Shown piece after piece: positions 21,806 to 32,504 of a stretch of 64,000 bases of DNA (position 1 is the first letter of the stretch; each line of letters starts with the position of its first letter). The notes below the pieces were generated by a model that searched no databases, was not told where the DNA came from, and saw only the letters and a list, made by a program, of their open reading frames with translations. Both the position numbers and the translations under genes were made by a program. The stretch lies in contig JAOWBW010000428.1 in the NCBI GenBank assembly GCA_026119855.1, forward strand, positions 372,001 to 436,000, given 5' to 3'. Source of the stretch: Campanula takesimana (taxonomy: Eukaryota > Streptophyta > Magnoliopsida > Asterales > Campanulaceae).

Positions 21806-23279
21806 CGAGAGGCTTATTTATAAATACCACAAGTGCACGGGTTATTGTAATATAGTGATGTGCAAGTACGGGTCGATCCCACGAGGACAAAGTTACTTAG
21901 AAAAATGTTTGCTTTTGTATAAAAAATGGTTAAAATGAAATGATTGAGGGGTTTTGATTGGTTGACACTGTCTAGAAATAAATTATAAATACTCTAACTT
22001 TAAAACTTCTTATATTGAATGGATTCCCGGGATTGGGATTCAAACAATCATGTGTTCATCAATTAATCATGCTCTTTTAGATTAAAGTTCCATTTTAAAA
22101 CAAGGATGGTACGCTAGGTTGTGTCAACTTCTTATGACCAAGGCTTAAAACACACGTATTTTATTACTAATTATGACCTATCTCTCGATGGCCCATAATT
22201 AGTAAAAACCCATTAAGTTCATGAAAATCCACGTACTTCCCTCAAGGATCATCCCTAGGCCATTAATCTACTCTCGTGATTAATAGAAACCCATTTACTC
22301 CATATGGTTCCGTTAATCGAGATTCTCCACTAGGTCCTTCTCTCGATTAACTAGGATTCATACGAATCATGGACGCCATCATGTTCGTAGACGTTTTAAG
22401 TATAATATGAAGAAATTTTTTTAAGATGAAGAGAAAGAAAGAGAGCATGAATTAAAAGTGATGAACATATAATGTCTAGTTTCCAACCCCAATAATAAAG
22501 GGGGATTACTCACTAGCTATTGCTATAACAATAACCAATAAACAAGATATAAGTATAGAAGTATAAAGATTAGGGAAGAAGGAAACTTAGTTTTGCAATG
22601 ATGAGAGAAACAAGGGCTGAAAATAAGCCTTTAAGAACTTGTATTACTTCAATATTTCCAGCACAAGAATTCTAAGAACAATTGATGAATCTTAGAATCA
22701 AATGATGTTTTTGGAGTGAAATCTATGCTAGAGTATCTTTACAATAAATTCTGGATCCCTTACAAAGCTAAAAATGCCTTCTTAAATAGGCATTGGGGCT
22801 AAAAGGAGTGCCCTTTCCCAGACTTCAGCACCAAAAGGCACCTCTTGGAGGACACTTGTTCAGAGCAGGCGTAGATGGGTCCGGGCGGGTATTGGATGTG
22901 GTCCGACCGGACCAATGCTTTAGAATGATGGAAAGGCAAAAGGTCCGGCCGGGTGTGTAATGACGTCCGACCGGACCAAAAGGTGGGGTTCGACCGGGTA
23001 TGTAGTATGGTTCGGTCGGACCAAGGCTTCTGGCTGCTGCTCTTTTGTTTCTTTTGTTTTCTTTGTGTATTAAGCTCCTTTCATGATTCCAAGTTTGTCA
23101 TTAGCTCAAAATTGCTCCAAAAAGTACCAAATTTTCTGTCAAACACTAAAAACACATACCGGGAGTAAAATCCGCGAAATAAAATATAAAATGAGTCAAA
23201 TTAAGCTAAAGTTAACTGAATTAAAATATAAACTATACTATTTTTAGGCCCTAAATGACTATAAAATAGTCTTTTATCA
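21806..23279 (-). repeat. Athila-like 3' LTR
   Basis: The LTR begins on the minus strand with TGATAAAAGACTATT at 23279, right after the purine tract. The other end near 21806 is inferred, because it adjoins the Copia fragment without a clear CA end. 22364-22830 matches 34534-34972 plus 43584-43624, which are the broken 5' LTR, and shows the uninterrupted state of the MULE target (GGCTAAAAGG at about 22796). Confidence 0.78.
22900..23022 (-). promoter_or_regulatory. CG-core palindromes in the Athila-like LTR
   Basis: GGTCCGACCGGACC at 22900-22913, GTCCGACCGGAC at 22965-22976 and GGTTCGGTCGGACC at 23009-23022, with partial copies between. On the minus strand they lie about 110-240 bp upstream of the TATA-like CCTATTTAAG at 22781-22790. 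The same 14-mer occurs in the Copia leader at 5137. Confidence 0.78.
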
Positions 23280-23294
23280 ACTCCCCCACATTTG
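23280..23294 (-). other. Athila-like polypurine tract
   Basis: AAATGTGGGGGAGT on the minus strand directly before the TG of the 3' LTR, where plus-strand DNA synthesis would be primed. Confidence 0.85.
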
Positions 23295-24529
23295 AATCTT
23301 GCTTGTCCTCGAGCAAGTTAGAGATTGAAAAATGGAAGAGATGAATAAATGACCATAAAAAGAAGAAAATTAAAGAAGAAAGAATTACAATGCTCTCCTT
23401 AGAATAATGTATTGCCTTAGTAAAAATTCTTCTTACTTATATTTCCGTCTCTCCTATAACTCAAGAATTTTGTAAAATAGAATCTAGGATTATTTTGAAA
23501 AATAGATAGAAAATCATAAGCTTTAATATAGCAAGAATAAAATTTATCAAGTAAAAGCATATTGAGATAACCAAATGGATTTTTGGATCAAAAGTATGGT
23601 TTGAAATAAATTCACTCTTTAGAGTGCTTTAAGAATTGCTTCATGCTTGAAATTCATCAATCAATGACTTTTACTCCTTAACAAAGATACTCATAAGTTG
23701 TTATGCACCTTGAATCACAAAAATGGAGGCGGAGGATGGTAGTGAAAACGACTAGAGATTATATTAGTTAAACGTGGCAATTGAGTTCCTTGTTTTAAAT
23801 TATCACACTCTATAATGATTTGTTCATTTTGATATTTGAGTGGACAATTTACAAGAAGTTTATATTCATTTATTTAGCCTTGAAAGTGGAAATGGAAAGG
23901 TGGTTTAAGTGAAGGTTTTGTGATTCGAAAGAATGCATAACAATCATTCATATCTTTAAAAGGATTAAAAATAAAGGTTTTGTGATGCATAAACAAGAAT
24001 GATTTCAAAATTTTCACAAGTAAATATAACCTAACTTAGGTGACCCAAAAATTCATTAATAAAAGTAATGCTTGTGCTTAATAAAGTTTATAGATTCTAT
24101 ATTAATATTAAGAATTTTTCATCTATACCCAATATATTTCTAACTTCTTTTTATCAAAATTCTCAAAGGATAAAGGTTTATAAAGAAATAGATAGGAAAA
24201 AGTTTTTATAAAGACAATTTGATAATGATTATAAGAGAGCATTGGTTTTTTTTTTTTTTTTGAAAATAAGGGAAAGAGATGCTACCCCCCCCCCCCCCAC
24301 ACTTAAAGCAAGCATTGTCCTCAATGTGTCAAAATAGGACAACTTAAAAAAAAAAAAGGATAGAGGAAATAGACTTATTGAAAATATTGGTGAAAAAGTT
24401 GGGTGTAAAAAAAAATCTTTGGGTTAGAGAGAGAGAGAGAAGAAGAAAAAGAAGAAAAACAAAACAACAGTAAATAAAAAATTGAAATAATCCTTCGGTT
24501 ACCATCCCGATGATACTTGTTTAAGGCCA
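23295..24529 (-). other. Athila-like non-coding 3' region
   Basis: AT-rich, with no ORF of note. A 17-T run near 24246, a 15-C run near 24284 and a GAGA tract near 24427 are visible. Pol would lie here in a complete element and is absent. Confidence 0.65.
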
Positions 24530-24967
24530 TTAGCTCGACCCCTTTCTTATAATCGGAATGGGCAATGAATGGTATTTTGATGGCCTATTGTCTTTGACAA
24601 TTCGCCATTCCATGCCCATCAGAGTGATTGAGTTTCTGCGATCAGTACACGTGCACCAACCGGTTTTTATTTTACCCGGGGTTGATTGTTTATTGTCTGT
24701 GCATGTGCGCCATCCTGGTTTGCTTCCCTTTTTTGGTACCTTACTTTTTGGCATGGATTTTTCAACTTTGTTGTCTTTAGTAGGCCACTCATTTCTAATT
24801 TCTACCTCCTTGCTACCATCCTCAAGAACGTAAATCTCATGGCAAGGATTCTCGAGATTTAATTTTGGCATTTTAAACTTAACTTTCTCATTTCCAACAT
24901 TTAAAGTGAGATTACCATTCTTGACATCTATTTTTGCCCCAGCGGTCGCAAGAAATGGCCTTCCCAA
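24530..24967 (-). pseudogene. Athila-like post-protease fragment
   Basis: It begins GRPFLATAGAKIDVKNG, the conserved end of Athila proteases, and runs on through a Lys-rich stretch. It contains two copies of a W-R/C-TCTD motif about 20 residues apart (GWRTCTDNKQS, GWCTCTDRRNS), then stops. Sequence beyond resembles nothing I recognise, and RT does not follow. It is separated from the protease frame by frame changes near 25040-25105. Confidence 0.7.
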
Positions 24968-25104
24968 AATGATGGGAATTTGGTTGTCCTCCTCAATCTC
25001 AAGAACAACTAAGTCTATAGGGATGGTTAGCTTTCCTATTCTTTAGGGGACATCCTCCATAATACCTACCGGATGCTTGATGGAGCGGTCCGCTAATTGT
25101 AATT

Positions 25105-25302
25105 TTATGGTGGTGGGCTTGAGCTCCCCACACCTATTTTTTTACTAACGGATAGCGGGATGATGCTAACACTTGCTCCAAGATCTAGCATTGCTTTATC
25201 AATATCACAATTACCAATGCTACAAGGAATCGAGAAAGTACCGGGATCTTTAAGTTTTGGAGGAAGCTTATTTTGTAAAACGGTACTTATGTCATTTGCC
25301 AC
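25105..25302 (-). pseudogene. Athila-like aspartic protease core
   Basis: The frame reads LPPKLKDPGTFSIPCSIGN, then AMLDLGASVSIIPLSVSKKIG, with the DLGAS active site of Athila proteases. The upstream gag linker and the downstream GRPFLATAGA lie in different frames, so small indels break the polyprotein here. Confidence 0.83.
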
Positions 25303-25416
25303 AACGACGGTCTCAAATTCCTCTAATCTCCTCTTATTTGAAAGAATTTATTTTAAAAATTTTGTGTAAGAGGGAATTTGTTTTAAAACATCAATAAAAG
25401 GAACATTGATATAAAT

Positions 25417-26118
25417 TCATTTTAAAACTTCTAAAAATTTCAAAAATTGTTTGTCAAGATTTGCCCTTGCCAACCTTTGAGGGTAAGGTATTGGCGTATC
25501 AAAATTTCTAGATGGTATTAGAGAGTCCATCCCCTTCTCAACCTCCTTATTAGTTTTAACAATCTGAGGGGTTGGCCTATGGTTCTTTTCACTAAGGTTT
25601 TCTACTTTTCCACTCGCACTAGTTATTGCATTAGCATGCTCATTAGGCCTTTGCGATTGACCGGGAAGGCTCCCTTGTGGTCTATACGAAGAATTGGCTT
25701 GTTGAGCTTGTTGATTTTCAAGCATTTTATTAGCATTTAACAACTTAAAATTTTCCCTAAACTCATTGTTGATCTTATCTTGAGCATTTTTATTTTCGAC
25801 TATGAAGTCCATAATAAGATCTAACTTAGATTTAGGGGGAGGGACAGAATTAGCATTATTATTGAAATTTGATGTGAATCCCGGTGGTTGTGAAGAAAGT
25901 TGAGGGTTTAAAACGTTGTTGCTTCTATAGGAAAAATTGGGGTGATTTCTCCACTCTGGGTTGTATGTTTTTGAATTCATACCCCCTCTTTGTCCATTAG
26001 AAGCAACGAAATTGGCTTGCTCACTAGAAGTAGTGTCAAGCAATTCACAAGCTTCGGTAGTATGTGATTTAGACCCACATAGTTCACAAACAATGTTTAC
26101 ATTGGCCAAGGGATTCAC
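25417..26118 (-). pseudogene. Athila-like gag, C-terminal part
   Basis: A CCHC knuckle, CELCGSKSHTTEAC, is followed by an Asn/Gln-rich linker and IPYPQRLARANLDKQFLKFL, the hallmark stretch before protease in Athila. The frame begins where the N-terminal gag frame ends, across a run of seven A (near 26125), which suggests a homopolymer length change rather than two genes. Confidence 0.85.
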
Positions 26119-26981
26119 ATTAAGACTTTCAATTTTTTTAGAAGCATGTCAACTTTAGATGACAAAAGAGTAACGACATCAACATTGTACTTACCTGGGG
26201 TTCCTTGTGATTGCTCCCTCTCATTCGACCATTGATAATGGTTTAAGGCTGTGTTTTCGATCAAGTCATAAGCCTCATCCACTGCTTTGTTCATAAGTGA
26301 TCCTCCAACGGCGGCATCTATAGTCTCCCTTGTTCTGAATGTGAGACCATTGTAGAATGTATGCACAATTAGCCCGTGGTGTGGGCACATCCTTAAGAGT
26401 TCCTTGTACCTTTCCCAAGCATCATAGAGTGACTCATTTCCGTTTTGACTAAAGTTTGTTATTTTAGTACGGATTTGAGCAGTCTTAGACGGAGGGAAGA
26501 AACGTCCAAGGAAAGCCTCTTGAACTTGGTCCCATGTTATCAATGAATTTTGGGGGACCGAGTTTAGCCATTGTTTTGCCTTGTCCTTCAAAGAGAAAGG
26601 GAAAAGGCGCATTTTTATAGCCTCTGGTGTGACACCTATGACTCGGGTGGTGTCACAATATTCCAAAAAAGTTTGGATGTGGAGATGGGGGTCTTCGAAT
26701 GCCGAACCACTGAACTGATTGTTCATGACCATGGGTAGAAGTTGCGGTTTGATCTCAAAATGGGGCGCATCGGCGTTTGGTACAACAATTGGTGATCTAG
26801 TTCCCGGGGTACTCGGATTAACAAATTCCCGTAGGGTTCTAGGTGGTGGTGTAACGGGTTCTCCTTCTCCATTTTGTGCAATCTCTCTTTCAAGTACTTC
26901 CCTAAATCTTCTTAACCTTTCGTGAAAGGTTCTTTCAGGTTCCGGAACGAATTCTTGGGGTGAGATCCGAGTTCTTTTCAT
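26115..26981 (-). CDS. Athila-like gag, N-terminal part (capsid)
   Basis: A 288-codon frame holds the retrotransposon gag domain at about residues 75-230: FEDPHLHIQTFLEYCDT, MRLFPFSLKDKAKQWLNSV, WDQVQEAFLGRFFPPSK and LYDAWERYKELLRMCPHHG. It would assemble the element particle in the cytoplasm. The ATG used starts MKRTRISPQEF, about 125 bases after the primer-binding site, a usual position. It ends early by a frameshift into the zinc-knuckle segment. Confidence 0.9.
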   Translation of the reverse strand: MKRTRISPQEFVPEPERTFHERLRRFREVLEREIAQNGEGEPVTPPPRTLREFVNPSTPGTRSPIVVPNADAPHFEIKPQLLPMVMNNQFSGSAFEDPHLHIQTFLEYCDTTRVIGVTPEAIKMRLFPFSLKDKAKQWLNSVPQNSLITWDQVQEAFLGRFFPPSKTAQIRTKITNFSQNGNESLYDAWERYKELLRMCPHHGLIVHTFYNGLTFRTRETIDAAVGGSLMNKAVDEAYDLIENTALNHYQWSNEREQSQGTPGKYNVDVVTLLSSKVDMLLKKLKVLM

Positions 26982-27104
26982 AAACCCCGAGAGTACCTAA
27001 TGAAAAAGACAACATATCTTCGGAAGAGATGTTAAATAAAAATAAAAATAAAAATAAAAACAAAAACAGAAAATATAAAGCAATAATTAAAAAAGTAAAC
27101 CGTT

Positions 27105-27123
27105 GTACCCGGTAACGGCGCCA
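27105..27123 (-). other. Athila-like primer-binding site
   Basis: TGGCGCCGTTACCGGG on the minus strand resembles the tRNA-Asp-type site of Athila elements (two differences from the TGGCGCCGTTGCCGGGG I expect). Four bases beyond it the Tat-C LTR begins, so the 5' LTR that should adjoin it is gone. Confidence 0.85.
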
Positions 27124-27128
27124 AAAAC

Positions 27129-28044
27129 ATGTTAGTTTCGTCATGTTTCGTTAAGTTTCTAAATGACTCCGTTAGTCAGAAGCTAAAATAAACAAATGAA
27201 ACTGACAGAAGGACAAAACAGTATTTAAAACACTGGATACCTCGTACGAGACATCAATGTCTCGTACGAGAGATCTCCTCTATCTGCAAGTCAGAATCAC
27301 TTTCCTTCTCCATCCCGGTCTCTTTCTTGGTCAACACTCTCCTAATCCGGGGAATATCTAATAGGAGACTTCCTAGAAGATTTCCTACTGATTTCCTTAC
27401 CTAATTAAACCTCTCCACCTCCAGACTTGGTCCCTAAGTAATCAAAACCTATATATAAAGAGTCTTTCAACCCTAGACTCTCCTTATGATTCCTCATCAT
27501 CCAAAAGGAGGTTAACAACTCTCTAATAAGTCCCTCTCTCAAGAATTCCGTTTTTACTCCTCCCTCACACCAAAACACCATCAAAAACTCATCTTTTCAG
27601 GCCAAAATCATCATAAAACTCTTGGATCATCAAGGCCTTAGTCAAGGCCATCACTTGGAATCTCAAGAACGCTTTAGGTAAACTCCTACGCTTTTAATCT
27701 CTACTTCTCATCTCATTCTTTGTTTTAGAGTAGTGTAATCTCATCAAAATGATCATCCTAGAGCCTCTCCAATCCATGGAGATGGTCTAAAAGCACATGA
27801 TCCGATATTCCAATAATTAAGAAAATAGTTATTGGCTTTATTTGTTTTAATTGTTTATTTGTTACTTGATTAAATACACCTAAGCAAGACCAATCCAAGA
27901 TTGGGTGGATTGGGTGCTCCTTGACCTTCCCAATCCATAACATAACCCCCGAACTCAAGAATCTCGCGGTCCGTGTTCCGTTCAACAACATGGTGGTGAC
28001 TCTCAAATCAAAAAGGCGAGCGAGGATCTTCTCGGATGGAAACA
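27129..28044 (+). repeat. Tat-C left (5') LTR, start deleted
   Basis: It is nearly collinear with 33621-34533. It ends GGATGGAAACA just before the primer site; the right copy ends GGATGCAAACA. TATA box CTATATATAAAG at about 27449-27460. Confidence 0.92.
27241..27270 (+). promoter_or_regulatory. Paired CTCGTACGAG palindromes, Tat-C left LTR
   Basis: CTCGTACGAG at 27241-27250 and 27261-27270, 20 bp apart (two helical turns), about 180 bp upstream of the TATA box. The right LTR has CTCGTATGAG at 33730 and GTCTCGTACGAGAC at 33748-33761, also 20 bp apart. Confidence 0.8.
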
Positions 28045-28045
28045 G

Positions 28046-28063
28046 TGGCGACTCCGCTGGGGA
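28046..28063 (+). other. Tat-C primer-binding site
   Basis: TGGCGACTCCGCTGGGGA, one base after the LTR, is the tRNA-Arg-type site typical of Tat/Ogre elements. Tat-B has the identical 18 bases on the minus strand at 61653-61670. Confidence 0.93.
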
Positions 28064-28184
28064 TGTGCTAAGTGGGTTAGACTTGCATGCAATTAGGTAT
28101 TTTGACTTTTCTTAGGGTTTGACCGAATTCTAAAAAAAAAACAAAAAAAAAAACTGGGGCTGTATAAAAAAAAAAATCAGACTG

Positions 28185-28400
28185 GTCACTCGACTTTAAG
28201 AAATTACAGATCAATCCCTATACTTCAGAAACTGCAGAACAGTCCCTGAGTTCCAAAAAATTACAAAAAAGTCCCTGCACTTCAGAAAATGCAGAACAGT
28301 CCCTGAGTTCCAGAAAATCACAGAACAGTCCCTGGATTTTTAGAAACTGCAGAACAGTCCCTGAGTTCTAGAATATTACCGGTCAGCCCCTGGACTTCAA
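28185..28400 (+). repeat. Short tandem repeat in Tat-C leader
   Basis: About seven imperfect units of 28-34 bp built on GCAGAACAGTCCCTGAGTTC and CCCTGGACTTCAGAAA. Confidence 0.8.
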
Positions 28401-28689
28401 AAAAAAAAACAGAAAACAGAAAAGAAAAAAAAGCTCTCTTTCTTTGCTTGTATTTACTCCGTCCCCATATGTGCAATAAATGATTTATGTCATATACATG
28501 TATTGTTTTTGCGCTAACATCTCTTGTAGGGGCTATGAGAAAATTTAAGGATGAGTATTTACTCATTCTTGAGTTTATTTTGCACCCTCTAATGGGTAAT
28601 GCAAGCACTGTGATTATTTCTATCCCTCTTCTTTATGTGGCCTTGCTTGCTTATGTGCTCCTTCTCTTCTCAAAAACCTTTTTCAAACT

Positions 28690-28751
28690 CGAACTACGTT
28701 GTCCTGAGTCTCTTTTCCTTTTTCTGAAGATTTAGAGAAACGTAAGCAACC
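28690..28751 (+). other. Conserved GAACTACG...ACGTAAGCA motif (Tat-C 5' copy)
   Basis: CGAACTACGTT pairs with AACGTAAGC (outer stem of 6 bp) around an inner TCTCT/AGAGA stem. The spacer is longer than in the other copies. Confidence 0.6.
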
Positions 28752-29564
28752 ACTTTGGTCTGGTCAATCTTTTACTTGCTTTAAAAAAAAAAAAAACTCT
28801 CTATTTTCACCTTGACATCTAGAACTTGACTCTCACACACGTGCACTCATGTAGATTAATTGCACTACATACCCTATAAACCCAGGTCCCAATCGGAGGA
28901 TGGATGTCGATCAGCACTTCCTTACCGGTCTCTCCAAAGATGGTGTACCCACTCCATGCCACACTCCTACGATCGTTCCCATGGGGAGCCTTAGCCGTAA
29001 GCCCTGCATCAACCTCATGCATACATAATAGTCAATAGGACACTCCGTGTGTCTGGTCGATTCGATTCTTAGGATTGTTTTAATCATTGCCCAAAATAAC
29101 ACTTCTTCTACAATCTATAATCCTCCCTTCATGAATTCTTGACGAATGTCCCTTCGGTAAAAATTGTTGGACAAGGGATTGCGATGGCATAATTGAGAAT
29201 TTTTCTACGAGGATTCGAGTCTAGTCTCTTTTGCCGTTAAGATCCTACGTTTGACAAAGTCCCTTTCGGTTGTCCCTTACAAGAATTCATAAGGTTTGAT
29301 TGCATAAATGGCGTTGTTTAAAAAAGTACAAAACAATTATGGAATCGCTTAGGTTTGGCTAAATTGAATGGTGGATTCTGATGAGAATATGGGACCTTTG
29401 CCCAAATTGTCCGTTTGGGAGAGTGCAATACAGGTGAAAAATAAGGGGCTCATATTCTAGGGTGACAGAATCCACTATTCCAGGATATTAGATAGAAACC
29501 CCCCAAAACGGATTAAGTTCTGTCCGACCAAAATTAGGATTAAAAAACTGAATATCTATCTTCT

Positions 29565-29690
29565 GTGCTGGATGCCTCGTACGAGACACCCTTGTCTCGT
29601 ACGAGATATCTTCTTCTATCTGTGTCAGTTTTTGTGCTTTGCCCGTTTGTTCAACCCACACTCACTCCTAAGCCTATATACCTCATAAAG
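29565..29690 (+). promoter_or_regulatory. Internal LTR-like promoter upstream of Tat-C gag
   Basis: GTGCTGGATGCCTCGTACGAG followed 20 bp later by a second CTCGTACGAG (29576, 29596), a TCTATCTGTGTCAG block and a TATA-like CCTATATACC at about 29672 match the arrangement in the Tat-C LTR U3. It lies 165-280 bp upstream of the gag ORF. Confidence 0.55.
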
Positions 29691-29854
29691 ACGACTTGTT
29701 GGGACCTTAATCTGGGTTTAACGCAATCTCTATACCGCTTAGGTCCGTCCGAATCACAACTAGATCGTTCTAAACTCTTCCGACACCATGTCCGACACCA
29801 AGTCTACACAAGAGGCCCATGATCTTAAGACTCGACTAAAAGGAGAAGAGTCAA

Positions 29855-30469
29855 ATGGTCGAAGTAGGCGCCACTGCCCTATACACCAACTTCAAGTGGA
29901 AAATGGAGGGAGAATTTATAACTCGCTTACAAACCCAAGGGGATTACTATGAGAAAGAAGTCGTAACCCTTCACGGTTGCCTACAAGCCCAAGAAGAGTG
30001 TCACAAGAAAGAGATTGAGTCATTCCAAATCCGTCTACAAACTCAAGAGGAGTTCTATGAGAATAAGATGGACACACTTCAAACACGCTTGCAAGCTCAA
30101 AAGGAATGCTATAGAAAAGAGGCCAAAGCCCTTTGTGAAACAACCACACCTAAGAAGAAGAGGCGGCTCTGTGACCCTAATATATCCAAATTTACTAAGA
30201 TGGGAACGACAAGGCACTACGATAATCTTGAAGGGGTTACTCAAGAGGGTCTCCTTGACATCCTCTTAAAGGAAGGCAAAATAAAATCTGGAAAAGGGAC
30301 TACTCACAAGATGAACTATCACTACAATCGTATCCCCTCATTCTGCAAGCTCCACAAAGCCACCGGCCATGACACAAACTCTTATCACCACTTAAAGGAT
30401 GTCATACAAGATCTCATTGACAAGAAGGAAATAGAAATACCCGCTATCATCGCCAACTCTCTCCCTTAG
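29855..30469 (+). CDS. Tat-C gag-like protein (204 aa)
   Basis: This is the only substantial intact frame in Tat-C. Residues 15-95 form a coiled-coil-like region of about four 19-residue repeats (LQTQGDYYEKEV, LQAQEECHKKEI, LQTQEEFYENKM, LQAQKECYRKEA). A basic KKKRR patch follows. The C-terminus carries the CKLHKATGHDTNSYHHLKD pattern (C-x2-H-x4-H), the zinc-hand-like end of Tat/Ogre gag, with the last Cys replaced by Tyr. It is far shorter than full Tat gag, with the main capsid domain missing. It could bind RNA and join particles made by other elements (inference). Confidence 0.8.
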   Translation: MVEVGATALYTNFKWKMEGEFITRLQTQGDYYEKEVVTLHGCLQAQEECHKKEIESFQIRLQTQEEFYENKMDTLQTRLQAQKECYRKEAKALCETTTPKKKRRLCDPNISKFTKMGTTRHYDNLEGVTQEGLLDILLKEGKIKSGKGTTHKMNYHYNRIPSFCKLHKATGHDTNSYHHLKDVIQDLIDKKEIEIPAIIANSLP

Positions 30470-30952
30470 AAGCACAAAGAAGAAAGAAGCCTCAAGAAGA
30501 AAATCAAGATCAACCACTTTGGGGCTACAACTATTCTCTCCCTTTCTCCCTAGAAATAGAAGAGGCTTTAATTTCCTAGTATGAACTCGAAGAGTCGTTC
30601 TGTCATTCTAGTCCATCTCCCTCCTTCTCTAGTCTGTGTCAACTAAACTATCGAGTCTGTTTTGAATTTATTTATTAATAAAAGTCATTCTTATTCCTAT
30701 ACACTACTCTAAGGTTGTTCTACCTTCTGAATATCTCTCTAATTCATGAAATGGACCCGCAAACAATAATTGTCATTAATCTAAAACCTTGAAATTGATA
30801 ATAGAAATGTCTAAACAAGTGAGAAGGCCTAGGGGCTACACATTACTATCACCACGCTCATGTCAAAAGTCGAAGGACCACAATGGAAGGAAGTCAAAGG
30901 CATTATCATTCCCAAACAAAAGTGGGGCTACTCAATTCAAGCTTTGAGAGTC

Positions 30953-30983
<31 letters not shown>

Positions 30984-32500
30984 AAGCTTTCACAACTCTA
31001 CAAAGAAGGAGTTTCAACCACACACAATGAAGTAAAAAAGGAGGCCTCTCATCTCCTCCTACAACAAAGATCAAATCCAAATAAAGAAAAAATGAGACTC
31101 CTAACTTGAAGACCGTCTCCATCATCCGTAGATATCACTCATGAAGAAATCCGAAGATCGCACTAATGATTAGGCCTTCTCCTCAAAACTTGTCAAGACA
31201 TTTCTAGATGATGCACTTGCAAAAATGAACTGGACAAACATTTAAGACATCAAAAATAAATACTAGGGTCCATTAAAGGTAGAAGTATCTTTCTAGTACC
31301 TTGAGCCAAGTAGCGTTCTTCGTTTAGTCTAGGGGCTTCCTCTTCCTCACCCTCATATGCCTTCTTCAAATCCAAGCATCAAGGCTAGGGCCTTTTGATC
31401 CTTTCTTTCCCTAGTCTATTCATTCTCGAAACATACAAACTCGTCAAAGTAAATCCACACTAGGGGCTATCCTCTTCGCCTCTAACTCTCATTACATAGT
31501 GTGGTATTCCCAAAGAGTCGATGCTTGGAACACACTCCCCCCCCCCCCCAAAAAAAAAAGCCAAGTCGATTTCCAAAATGCCTAACTCCTTCACACCCAA
31601 AATCTTGCATGTCTCGCCACAATAAGAGATAAAACTACTCTCCTCTCTGAGTCATCTTCGAGTACATACTCTGTCAAAAAAAAATTAAAAAGATGAAAAA
31701 AATATGCTCGCTAGATTGAAAACCCAAAAGGGCGGTCTAGGCAAAAATCAGGGTGCGTCACAAAGAAAAAAAATATAGGGAGAACATTCTTCAAATCATT
31801 TCTTCTTCAACCTTCCTCAAATCAATCAAGCGTGAGAGCACTCTTCTTCAAGTCAAAACAGCCTTATAAGCCTGTTCACGAAGTCATCTACAACATACAA
31901 GATTCTTGGGGCTTGACTTAGACCACACATGAGATAAACTTGGGGGAATAGAACACGTCTCTCATCGCCTTTACCAGAGACTTTCGGACATGGAACTCTA
32001 GAATTGTCAACAAAGTATGCTCGGCCTACTTAGAGCTAGCACATTGATCAATATCATTGGTTGTCAGACAAATAGTTGTCTCCCTTGACACGACATGACT
32101 AAAGGAACGATCTGGACGGATCATGTTGCACAAGGCAAATGAGTCTCACACGAGACAACCTTCAAATGAACTCCGTAGCACATCATCTCTACAGAAAACC
32201 TGATTAGGTCCCAACTTGTCAAACACAGGTCCCCCCACACACACACAAATCAACACATATAGTTCATCACCAATAAACATCCCATCATGAATCCATGCTA
32301 TTCACACTACTTACACCAAGGTTGACCGACCGGGCATGCACATAAATTTGTCACCTCCACATGAGTCCAATCATAAACTAAAATCAAAGCTAAATTGCTT
32401 ACTAGAATAGGTTCTACTTGTTATATAAACAGGTACACAAAAACCGATCCATGCTCAAAAAAAAAATCAACAACGATCAGATCATCCCCACAGAATTCAG
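30470..32500 (+). other. Tat-C non-coding region
   Basis: No gene seen. It contains A runs (30953, 31550), a C run at 31540 and the GNRA-like hairpin at 31711. Confidence 0.65.
31711..31740 (+). other. GNRA-like hairpin motif, Tat-C copy
   Basis: CTAGA...CCC-AAAA-GGG...TCTAG. Relative to Tat-A copy 2 the outer pair changed from G-C to A-T on both strands of the stem, a compensatory change. Confidence 0.68.
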
Positions 32501-32504
32501 AGTT

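Larger units (their letters stand above)
21806..27128 (-). mobile_element. Athila-like Gypsy element, non-autonomous, main body
   Basis: Right to left: an Asp-type primer site (27105-27123), gag, protease, a short tail ORF, non-coding DNA, a purine tract and a 3' LTR ending at 23279. There is no RT, RNase H or integrase; only 3.8 kb separate the primer site from the LTR. Its 5' LTR was displaced by Tat-C and survives as 34534-34972 and 43584-43624. The gag and the PPYPQRL-type linker are characteristic of the Athila group. Confidence 0.87.

Noticed and set aside
24530..24967. Repeated TCTD motifs as a novel Cys-rich protein
   Set aside because: Directly continues the Athila protease end; better read as a decayed pol fragment with a small duplication.
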